NCBI GenBank assembly: GCA_017303995.1
Contig: JAFLBE010000031.1
Location: 1-50,348 of the forward strand
From: Bacteroidota bacterium
GTDB taxonomy: Bacteria; Bacteroidota; JABWAT01
Length of the DNA stretch: 50,348 nt
Direction: 5' to 3'
The notes beneath the pieces are model-generated. The model worked only from the letters and a program-made list of their open reading frames with translations. It was not told the DNA's origin and made no database searches. Within the stretch, counting starts at the first letter, position 1. Each line of letters begins with the position of its first letter. Position numbers and translations under genes: made by a program. Below, piece by piece: positions 15,307 through 22,607 of this stretch.

Positions 15307-15443
15307 CCGCCATTCTTTCCATCGGCGCCAATGACAAGTGCAATATCGGTCAGAAGCCGGCGTGTTTGAGTCAGGCGAAGCCTGATGAGTTCGCCGGGTT
15401 CCGATATGAAACGTAGTCATAAGCCAAAGATGGAAAGCGGCGG
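15307..15443 (+). repeat. 137 bp nested fold-back repeat, copy F
   Basis: Forward, exactly 137 bp, 324 bp after copy E. Its downstream hairpin is the other type, GGTACTTTT-CGCCCGTG-AAAAGTACC (15456-15481), the same as in reverse copy A. Confidence 0.85.
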
Positions 15444-15633
15444 AAAGGGCTTTTGGGTACTTTTCGCCCGTGAAAAGTACCTCTCCGAAGGGAAATGAAG
15501 TTTTGGGAAACGGGGGATGGATGAGCTTCGCAGAACTAAGTTAACCGGATCAGGTCGGGGATGACAGCCGTTAAAAAGCCGGTGAGATGGACCCCCGTCT
15601 TCACGTGGATGACATGAAAAGTTTTCCTAAAAA

Positions 15634-16272
15634 TCAATCCGGTTCAAAATTACTTATTTTGATATCATCAAACCGAACTTCAATTCTCTTTTTCGGATTG
15701 GTGTTTCCGTTTCTCACACCAAGTTCTACCGTCCGGATCAAACCAGCTTTAAAGTCGATGGAACCCGGAATTTTTCCCCAGTTGTCATAGTACAGCGCGG
15801 CCAGATTGATTTTAATCCGTTTCCACCCACCCGGAACAACCGGAAATAAGGTTTTGGATCCCCATTTTCCGGCATGATCTTTCGTCAGGAATAACGGCTG
15901 AATCCAGACTGTATCGCCTTCACCTGCAGTACAAAGAAAGGAAATCCACGGAGACGCCAGAAATGCCTTCCGGATTGAATCGCCTGAATCAGGAAGTAAA
16001 ATCCCGTCCGCTTTGATATCCGTCATCCAGCTCATAGGTTTACTGTCCGGAACCGGATTCCAGGAAATCACCAGACACCCTTTTGATTGAGATGTTGCCT
16101 GATCTTCCGGTTTGGAAGAAATTGAAAACTGAATCTGATCATTATCCTTAAACCAGCCATTAAAATCAGGCTGCGTTTCAAAATCAAAAACCATCACAGA
16201 AAGTGGCGGATTCTGGGCGTATCCAGCAACAGACAGAAAAAGAACGGAAAGAAAAGTAATAAGTATTTTCAT
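15634..16272 (-). CDS. Secreted carbohydrate-binding-like protein of the mannan operon
   Basis: 212 residues with a signal peptide (MKILITFLSVLFLSVAGYAQ, cut after about residue 20). The mature region looks like a single jelly-roll domain: it starts VFDFETQPDFNGWFKDNDQ and ends with RIEVRFDDIKISNFEPD, a pattern common in beta-sandwich carbohydrate-binding modules (an opening acidic-aromatic strand and a closing FDDI strand). No catalytic residues are apparent. It is the last gene of the minus-strand mannan operon, 15 nt after the GlcG-like gene, so a glycan-binding role outside the cytoplasm is likely. The specific CBM family is not identified. Confidence 0.5.
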   Translation of the reverse strand: MKILITFLSVLFLSVAGYAQNPPLSVMVFDFETQPDFNGWFKDNDQIQFSISSKPEDQATSQSKGCLVISWNPVPDSKPMSWMTDIKADGILLPDSGDSIRKAFLASPWISFLCTAGEGDTVWIQPLFLTKDHAGKWGSKTLFPVVPGGWKRIKINLAALYYDNWGKIPGSIDFKAGLIRTVELGVRNGNTNPKKRIEVRFDDIKISNFEPD

Positions 16273-16287
16273 GGATTTTATCCTAGG

Positions 16288-16722
16288 TTATAATCCGGCA
16301 GCAGCTTTGACGGCAATTTCAAGATCACTGGTACCTCTGAATCCGCTGAAACCGACAAAAAGTTTGGTTCCATCCTTCAGCGTGAGGGGTTGTCCACCTT
16401 CCCAGCCAATCAGATCCGGTTTTGAAATACCAAAATCCCCCTCCTCAAATTCCCCATTGAATAGCCGTTTTTCGTAATCGCCCGTTTTCATTCCGGTAAT
16501 CCAAACCTGAGAAGCTTTTGTGCAGGCCAGATTAAAATACCGCCGTCCACGAATTTTATCCGTTCCCCAGATTTTTCCGTGAAAGGTCCCGGCTTCATCC
16601 ACAACACAAACTGCACAGTTCCCGCCCCCGTTTGCATCCAGCGGATTAGCCAGATAAACCGGAATCAATTTTTCGATTGCAGTGATGAGCTGTTCGATGG
16701 TCATGGTTGATGCTGGTTTCAT
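16288..16722 (-). CDS. GlcG/HbpS-family protein
   Basis: 144 residues from the ATG at 16722, chosen because ACAGGAGCAGAT supplies a strong Shine-Dalgarno at correct spacing; an in-frame upstream start (16812) would run into repeat DNA. The sequence TIEQLITAIEKLIPVYLANPL, then GGNCAVCVVDEAGTFHG and the closing SDLEIAVKAAAGL fit the GlcG/HbpS fold, whose members bind haem or small ligands and often accompany sugar or glycolate genes. Exact ligand unknown. It has no signal peptide from this start. It sits inside the mannan operon between the GH26 mannanase and a secreted binding protein, an odd place for a haem protein, so a sugar-derived ligand is worth considering. Confidence 0.6.
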   Translation of the reverse strand: MKPASTMTIEQLITAIEKLIPVYLANPLDANGGGNCAVCVVDEAGTFHGKIWGTDKIRGRRYFNLACTKASQVWITGMKTGDYEKRLFNGEFEEGDFGISKPDLIGWEGGQPLTLKDGTKLFVGFSGFRGTSDLEIAVKAAAGL

Positions 16723-16913
16723 ATCTGCTCCTGTTTGATGACTGTTGTGGGTAGGGGTTTTTGTGTTTTGATTTTCTTTATAAACCACCCCTAACCTATG
16801 AATCGGACTCAAGAAATCCGGGCACTTCGACTTGGTTACTGAGCGTCGTCGAAGTACCGCTCAGTGTCCGGATTTCTTCTATCTTCTTACTTCTATCTTC
16901 TAACTTCTTCCTT
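16723..16913. repeat. Intergenic insert in the mannan operon with interlocked inverted repeats
   Basis: A 191 bp gap between otherwise tightly packed genes. It holds an outer 10 bp stem AGAAATCCGG (16812-16821) / CCGGATTTCT (16868-16877). Inside are two interlocking pairs: ACTTCGAC (16824-16831) with GTCGAAGT (16848-16855), and ACTGAGCG (16838-16845) with CGCTCAGT (16858-16865). Next to the GH26 stop lies a TTCT/TTCTTC-rich pyrimidine tract (16874-16917). The ACTTCGAC...CTCAGTG words resemble widespread bacterial intergenic repeats. Confidence 0.65.
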
Positions 16914-18860
16914 CTACCGCACCAATACCACTGTTCCCGATTTCTGCTGATTCCCGAACTGAAGCGAAAAGGTGTACAAGCCGCTCGCCAGATTTTCACC
17001 GGAGAAAGTAAACAAACCGTTGCCTGATGTACTTTGAAACTGACTTCCGGTGTAAACCATCTGACCGAGCACATTATAAACTCTCAGATCAACTTTTCCC
17101 GATTCAGGAGTGAAAAACGGAATCCGGGTTTCTGGGTTGAACGGATTCGGATAGGCCTTTCCGAGTGAGAATTCATTGGGTATTTCAACGGTTCCCAATC
17201 CGGTTTGCTGCGCTTCAGGAACCGGTTCTGCCGATGCATTTTCTTTTCCCCACACTTCAAATTCCCAGATGGAATACCCATAAGTCGTGTGGCGCTGGAG
17301 TCCGTACATTCTGATCCATTGTGCGCCGCCTTTTAGCTGGTCAATAACATCGGTTCTGGCTCCGGCTGGCAGATTGGTGAATGATTTTACCGTTGTCCAG
17401 TTGAGACTGTCATTCGATTCTTCAATCCGGTAAGATTTTGCGGAAGCTACTTCCCAGGCAATGACCACTTTTTCGATATCACACCGTTTTTTCAGATTGA
17501 TCGAAAACCATTGCGGATCGGCGTACAGACTGGACCAACGGGTTGCACTGTTTCCGTCAACGGCATTCACTGCAAGATTTCCGAGTCCGGCTTCTGTTGA
17601 GGAGACTCTGATCGGTTTTTTGTAGGACAAACTTGGCGATTTAATCGTGATGATAACGCCGGCAGTTTTGCTGGCGCCGGTACTGGTGGTAATGGTTAAC
17701 GTGATGTTGTGGACTCCAATGCCAAAGGAAACGACGGGTTTGGGTCCTTCGGCAATCTGGGATCCGTTTTCCGTCCAGATATAGGACGTGATCGTGCCAT
17801 TATCAGTGTAACTGTTGCTGGCGTCAAGCTGAACCGATTCCGTCCCGTTTCCATCCAGATCAAAAATAAGCTGACTGGTTCCGGCATAAGCTTTAGGTCC
17901 GGGCGTCAGATCATCCAACGTTAACACTCTCGGGTCATTGTAAACTTTGTAAATCCAGTCTTTGGGATTTTTGCCGTCTTTGTGATCTTTCGGATCCTGA
18001 ATCATGTATGCCCAGGTCATGAAAAACAACCAGGGCTGACTGGTAAAAGTGGCCGGATCAGTTAACTTTCCGTCTTCTGCGATGCCGAATAATTTCCCTT
18101 TGGAGCCGAACAGTTTGTTGTACTGATACCAGGATCCGGTTGCAGAATAATCGGGATAATCCCACGCAATAATGTCGACAGTATTATCTCCCGGATACCA
18201 GTTTTGTTTCGTTGTGCCATAACTGTTCCAGATCCAGAGCAGGTTGTTGATGCCATGATGCGTAACCAGGCGTTCATACATGATGTTCCAGAGTTCTTTG
18301 CAGGCATCACCGCCAGCCATTCCCCACCAGAACCAGGCACCTTCTGCTTCGTGCAGCGGCCGCCAGAGAATTGCAATTCCAGCATCCTGCATTTTTTTCA
18401 TTTCGCCGGCAACCAGATCAATATCCCGGATGAGATTTTTGTAGGATGAACTGTTTTTATCAGCCAACGCCAGATTCAGTTTGTAATTTTTGGTGTAGTA
18501 ATCACCGTTGGCATCCGGAGAAATCCAGTGCCACTGAAACTGGGCAATTCCGCCTTTTTCCTTCACCCATTTGATGGCTTTTGATGCATCATTATTTCCA
18601 CCCTGAGACGGACAGATGCCGTTGAAATCATACCCCATAATGGCCGGAGATTTCCCGCCGGAATTCGTAATGATATACTGAAGATAAGCTTCATCCATCT
18701 GACCCGAAATTAGTTTTTTACCGTAAAGGGAATCCAGCAGTGATTTCAGTTTGAGAGCAGCCGGAGTCGCATTCGGGTTGATTGGTGCCTGGGCCTGAAC
18801 AGAAAATGTCAGGCAAACGGCAGATAAAATCAGCAAAATTGCCGGTTTCATGAGTTTCAT
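16914..18860 (-). CDS. Secreted GH26 beta-mannanase with Ig-like, F5/8C and T9SS sorting domains
   Basis: 648 residues. Signal peptide at 1-24 (ends VQAQA). The GH26 catalytic domain spans about 30-320: the acid/base is E171 in WRPLHEAEGAWFWWG, and the nucleophile is E262 in LFGIAEDGK, both standard GH26 positions. Then come a PKD/Ig-like domain (about 325-408), a discoidin-type F5/8C (CBM32-like) domain (about 412-538), and a C-terminal type IX secretion sorting domain starting YPNPFNPETRIPF (about 570-648). It hydrolyses internal beta-1,4 linkages of mannan or glucomannan at the cell surface or outside. GAGGA lies 6 nt before the ATG. It is downstream of a GH2 gene by 48 nt in the mannan operon. 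Confidence 0.88.
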   Translation of the reverse strand: MKLMKPAILLILSAVCLTFSVQAQAPINPNATPAALKLKSLLDSLYGKKLISGQMDEAYLQYIITNSGGKSPAIMGYDFNGICPSQGGNNDASKAIKWVKEKGGIAQFQWHWISPDANGDYYTKNYKLNLALADKNSSSYKNLIRDIDLVAGEMKKMQDAGIAILWRPLHEAEGAWFWWGMAGGDACKELWNIMYERLVTHHGINNLLWIWNSYGTTKQNWYPGDNTVDIIAWDYPDYSATGSWYQYNKLFGSKGKLFGIAEDGKLTDPATFTSQPWLFFMTWAYMIQDPKDHKDGKNPKDWIYKVYNDPRVLTLDDLTPGPKAYAGTSQLIFDLDGNGTESVQLDASNSYTDNGTITSYIWTENGSQIAEGPKPVVSFGIGVHNITLTITTSTGASKTAGVIITIKSPSLSYKKPIRVSSTEAGLGNLAVNAVDGNSATRWSSLYADPQWFSINLKKRCDIEKVVIAWEVASAKSYRIEESNDSLNWTTVKSFTNLPAGARTDVIDQLKGGAQWIRMYGLQRHTTYGYSIWEFEVWGKENASAEPVPEAQQTGLGTVEIPNEFSLGKAYPNPFNPETRIPFFTPESGKVDLRVYNVLGQMVYTGSQFQSTSGNGLFTFSGENLASGLYTFSLQFGNQQKSGTVVLVR

Positions 18861-18908
18861 GGGGTTCCTCAGTTTAGTTTAAAAAATTGGCATGTGAATC
18901 TGCACTGA

Positions 18909-21905
18909 TCATTTTGATCCCAACTCCACAGTCAGCGCTTTCACTGAACCAAACGGCTTCACTGTCAAAACCGGGGTCTCTGTCACATCTTCCGCAGCAA
19001 TTTCAACGGTCAAGGTTTTACTTTCACCCGGAAGCAGATTCAGATAATTATCCGACCAGAGTGAAGGAAGCAGTTCTTCCCCGGATGCCTTTCCAACAAC
19101 TTTCAAAGCAGTCATAAAAGCAAGAGTGGATCCTGTATTGCTGACTTTCACCGTGACTTTCAGCTTTCCGGCTTCAGACAGAATTTTTGCAGTCACTGCA
19201 AGTTTTGGATCGGTCAGTTTATTCAGATCACTGAACTCATTCGTTTCATTCAGCCAGTAGAAATTATCGGCAAGCAATTGTCCGGTTTTATCAGTTGCCG
19301 TCAGTTTCAGAAATTCGACCGATTTACTTTTGGGCACCGTTATCCCGGAAACCATGACGGTATTGGATGCGGATGTCACTTCCTTTTTATCAGACCAGAT
19401 TGGTTTCAGTTCCTGATTATATAACGTGGCGGAAAGGGTTACGCCGTCAAGATTCCGGTTCAGCAAATTGAGGAAAGAAACGGTTTGATCATCCCGGTTG
19501 AGCTGAACGTTGAGAAGTCCAGCAGCCTTTTTGGTGCCGTAATAACCGGCGTGGGATTGCAGATACCAGTCGTAAACCTGCCAGGTGATGCTTGGCCAGC
19601 TTGAGTTACCCTTCCAGAGCAGAATTCCGCTTGAATTCGTCCAAAGCTGCCGGTTGATCGATTCGATGGACGACCGGTAAACGTCATAATTCACAAGCTG
19701 ACTTTTGGCGATATAATCTTGAAATCCGGCTTTTACATTTGTTGAATCTGGTGCACCGTAATAACCCCGCACGATATTATCGTAAGAAGAAAACTTCCGG
19801 GTATCCGATCCCGGCCAGTCATTGGCGTCATGATACGCCCAAACGCCATCCAGCGGAAAACGTCCCGGCATCCAGGTTTTGCCATAGTCAGGAATAAACT
19901 TTTCAATACTTTCAAAAACGGGAATGCCGCTGGGTCCGATCTCACTGCTGAAACCTGAAAGTTTCCGGTGAGAAAAATAGTCTTTGGGTTCCAGCGTGTG
20001 ATAAGGTCCGCCGCCATGAAGTCCGTCACCATCCGACTGTTTCAGGTAATGGCGGAATTGCCGGCTGTCGTGTTTTTTCAGGATGGAATTGACAATCAGC
20101 TCTTCTCTCGGGTTCGGACCTTCATTCCCGCCACACCAGATAATCAGCGACGGATGACTCCGGTATTTTTTCACAATTCCGGTAGTGGCTTTTTCGAAAA
20201 GTGAAATTTCAGGCTGGTAACCGGGTGTATTTTTAAACGTCCCCCAGAAATCATTCAGAAAATCCTGCCAGATCAGAACGCCGTGCTTGTCTGCCGCCTC
20301 ATAAAACGGTTTTGGCGCAACTCCGGTCGGACCCCAGACTCTGAGGATATTCAGGTTGGCATTTTTCGTCAGCAGAATTTCTTTTTCGTACCGGGAAGCC
20401 GTCCAGTTCAGCAGCATATCGATGACCCAGTTGCCGCCTTTCAGATAAATTTCCCTGCCGTTGATTTTGTAAACCCGTTCTTTGGCGCCGATGTAAGTTT
20501 CCACCTGACGGATTCCGGCCATGGTTTTCACCGATGCCGTCACCACCGATCCGGTTCTTGCTGAAACTGAAACGTCGTACAGATTTTGTTTCCCATAACC
20601 GGCCGGCCACCACAATTTTGCATTGAATATGGCCAGTTTAGCAACTTTTTTCGCATCCCAGATAACTTCCCGGGTTGAATTTGCTGCAATCTGGTAAGGT
20701 TCTTCAACCGTTATCAGTCCGTCTTCATTCTGGATGGAAAGTTGTAAAATTCCGGTTTGTTCTTTTGCGGAATGATTCACCAGATCTGCAGAAACGGTGA
20801 ATTCAGCCCGTGAGGTGTCAGGTAAAAACAGTTTTGAGGTCACGTATAAATTCTGAAGCTCAACGTCATCGGTAACCGAAAGCCAGACGTCCTCAGTAAT
20901 TCCCATATCCCGGTCCCGGATGGAAGGCTGCCAGTCCCAGCCCATGACATCCCATTTGGTATAATCCCGGCCAATCACACCGTCAGCCATGTTGGTTCCA
21001 GGGTCGGCAAGCGGGGTTACTGGGTCAGGAGCAGGTTTTCCCGGGTTGTTAGGCGGATAAATGGCGACCGCCAGAACATTTTTGCTGCCTTTTTTCACAA
21101 CTGATGTGACATCAAACCGGAAATGACGTTCCATCCCGATGACTTCAGCTGTATCCGCAATAAGAGTTCCGTTCAGCCAGATCTGGGCTTTATAATTGAG
21201 TTCACCAACATTCAGCCAGATATGTTTGCCTGTCAGTGTTGCAGGAATTTCAACTTCATTCCGGTACCAGTATGGCTGCAGCCACGGATTTTTCCCGGGA
21301 AGGTGACTGTACTTCAGCAACCCATTTTCTGCGTTGAACTCCTCGTTCATATCGGGAATCTGCAAATTATTCATCCCGATGTACGGATTCGGATATACGC
21401 CGTTTCTGACCAGAGCCGTTAAAACAGTTGCCGGAAGACTGGTTGCTGCCCAGTTTTTCGTATCAACTCCGGACTCAGAAAGTTTTTTTCCGTCCAGTCC
21501 GGTTTCAACCGACGACTTTACTTTCCATCCGGAACGGATCAGTAAAGCACCTTCCGGAACATCAGAAAGGGGTTTATCTTCAACTGTAAATGAACGGGTG
21601 TCCGATTCTAATCTGCCGGTTTGGGTTACCGCAATCACGTGCCAGATATGTTTCCCGAAAGAAAGCGGAAAAGGAACATAGGAATGCTGTCCGGAAGGAA
21701 CGCTTCCCATTTTGATGCCGTCAATCCAGATTTCAGTTTCTGAAGCGTCAACTTTCTGCCATGACAGAACGGGCATGTTGTTGGGCAAAGTCATTCCATC
21801 ACGGGGAGCAATGAGTTTGAAGCCAGATTGTGCAGTGGTAACCAGAGGAAGCAACGAAAGGCATAGTATCAGAATTTGGCGGAAAGGTGGTCGGTTCATG
21901 GTCAT
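18909..21905 (-). CDS. Secreted GH2 enzyme, exo-beta-glucosaminidase/mannosidase-like
   Basis: 998 residues with a signal peptide (ends VTTAQ, residue 26). An extra N-terminal Ig-like sandwich (about 28-110) precedes the GH2 sugar-binding jelly roll (about 120-330; WLNVGELNYKAQIWLNG), an Ig-like linker and the (beta/alpha)8 barrel. The acid/base is in IIWCGGNEGPNP and the nucleophile in SGFSSEIGPSG. The arrangement and motifs resemble GH2 exo-beta-D-glucosaminidase (CsxA) and mannosylglycoprotein endo-beta-mannosidase-type enzymes rather than beta-galactosidase. In this operon it probably removes terminal mannose (or a related sugar) from oligosaccharides released by the mannanases. The CBM6-like gene lies 14 nt upstream. 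Specificity is inferred from context. Confidence 0.8.
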   Translation of the reverse strand: MTMNRPPFRQILILCLSLLPLVTTAQSGFKLIAPRDGMTLPNNMPVLSWQKVDASETEIWIDGIKMGSVPSGQHSYVPFPLSFGKHIWHVIAVTQTGRLESDTRSFTVEDKPLSDVPEGALLIRSGWKVKSSVETGLDGKKLSESGVDTKNWAATSLPATVLTALVRNGVYPNPYIGMNNLQIPDMNEEFNAENGLLKYSHLPGKNPWLQPYWYRNEVEIPATLTGKHIWLNVGELNYKAQIWLNGTLIADTAEVIGMERHFRFDVTSVVKKGSKNVLAVAIYPPNNPGKPAPDPVTPLADPGTNMADGVIGRDYTKWDVMGWDWQPSIRDRDMGITEDVWLSVTDDVELQNLYVTSKLFLPDTSRAEFTVSADLVNHSAKEQTGILQLSIQNEDGLITVEEPYQIAANSTREVIWDAKKVAKLAIFNAKLWWPAGYGKQNLYDVSVSARTGSVVTASVKTMAGIRQVETYIGAKERVYKINGREIYLKGGNWVIDMLLNWTASRYEKEILLTKNANLNILRVWGPTGVAPKPFYEAADKHGVLIWQDFLNDFWGTFKNTPGYQPEISLFEKATTGIVKKYRSHPSLIIWCGGNEGPNPREELIVNSILKKHDSRQFRHYLKQSDGDGLHGGGPYHTLEPKDYFSHRKLSGFSSEIGPSGIPVFESIEKFIPDYGKTWMPGRFPLDGVWAYHDANDWPGSDTRKFSSYDNIVRGYYGAPDSTNVKAGFQDYIAKSQLVNYDVYRSSIESINRQLWTNSSGILLWKGNSSWPSITWQVYDWYLQSHAGYYGTKKAAGLLNVQLNRDDQTVSFLNLLNRNLDGVTLSATLYNQELKPIWSDKKEVTSASNTVMVSGITVPKSKSVEFLKLTATDKTGQLLADNFYWLNETNEFSDLNKLTDPKLAVTAKILSEAGKLKVTVKVSNTGSTLAFMTALKVVGKASGEELLPSLWSDNYLNLLPGESKTLTVEIAAEDVTETPVLTVKPFGSVKALTVELGSK

Positions 21906-21919
21906 CTTTCTTAGGTGAT

Positions 21920-22594
21920 TTACTTTTTCAGTTCTTCAATCAGGACAAAATCGAAGTAGGCCAGATTGGATCCGGCATTGTATTTTAACGTTAACAGATT
22001 GAGTCCCGATTTGGGAAAAATTATTTCGCCGACCGTCGCCTGTGTCCAGTAATGCCAGTTCCCGGTATCTTCTGGTAAAACCAGATCCACCGCTCTTTTG
22101 TTATTTAGCCAGAGTGACGATTTGTTGTCTTTATAGCCGTAAACCGTGATGATTTTGTATTTTCCCGGTGCCTTCACATCCACCGTATAATTCGTCCATT
22201 CCCCGTCAGATTCCCAGCCGATGTACAGCTGATTGACAGCCGGATCGACTTTATTCGGATGGTTGAAGTCGGCCCAGTCTTTGGTGAAAGAAATATCAAC
22301 ACCTTCATTTTCACGAAAAAAAGCCAAATAAGCAGAAATTCCCGGGCGGTGATGACTACCGTAGTCGTGAACTTCGTGATTCAGTTTTGCACCTTCATTT
22401 TCGGGAGTGGTGTCATGATAGGCGATTCCTTCCCCGCCCAGATCGAAGTATGCCAGTTCAACCCGGCCCGGAATGGCCTGCGCACCACGGGTATAAACGG
22501 TATCCTGAAACGGTTTTCCTTTGTAATCTGCCGGAAGCTGGGCAAAACCGGTTGCTGATAGGAACAGGAAACTGAGCAGAAAAAGTGGCTTCAT
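21920..22594 (-). CDS. Secreted CBM6-like carbohydrate-binding protein
   Basis: 224 residues from the ATG at 22594, which is preceded by AAGGAAAAACG and starts a clean signal peptide (MKPLFLLSFLFLSATGFAQ); a longer start at 22696 would overlap the upstream GH2 gene and hide the signal. The mature protein is a single beta-sandwich of CBM6/CBM35 type: VELAYFDLGGEGIAYHD, then YIGWESDGEWTNYTVDVKAPGKYKI, and a closing GLNLLTLKYNAGSNLAYFDFVLIEEL, all hallmarks of that fold. Catalytic residues are absent. It lies 14 nt from each flanking GH2 gene and is probably a sugar-binding helper for the enzymes. Confidence 0.7.
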   Translation of the reverse strand: MKPLFLLSFLFLSATGFAQLPADYKGKPFQDTVYTRGAQAIPGRVELAYFDLGGEGIAYHDTTPENEGAKLNHEVHDYGSHHRPGISAYLAFFRENEGVDISFTKDWADFNHPNKVDPAVNQLYIGWESDGEWTNYTVDVKAPGKYKIITVYGYKDNKSSLWLNNKRAVDLVLPEDTGNWHYWTQATVGEIIFPKSGLNLLTLKYNAGSNLAYFDFVLIEELKK

Positions 22595-22607
22595 CGTTTT
22601 TCCTTTT

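Larger units (their letters stand above)
14236..15633. repeat. 1.4 kb gene-free block: tandem 300 bp fold-back array
   Basis: No credible gene. After a CCCCCTCC/GGGGGTGGG stem (about 14245-14299) and a CCCTTCGACTCCGCTCAGGG palindrome-like repeat (14386-14405) comes R2 copy 2 (14413-14574), a CTGCC-GGCAG hairpin in reverse (14616-14633), then three units of about 300-325 bp, each consisting of a 137 bp core, a 26 bp hairpin and a CCC-GGG stem (cores at 14682, 14983 and 15307). The last unit is cut off against the 3' end of the secreted protein gene at 15634. Confidence 0.8.

Noticed and set aside
14682-15443. CRISPR array
   Set aside because: Repeats are 137 bp palindromes with about 165-185 bp between them, and the intervening DNA is itself repeated. 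There are no 20-40 bp unique spacers and no cas genes.
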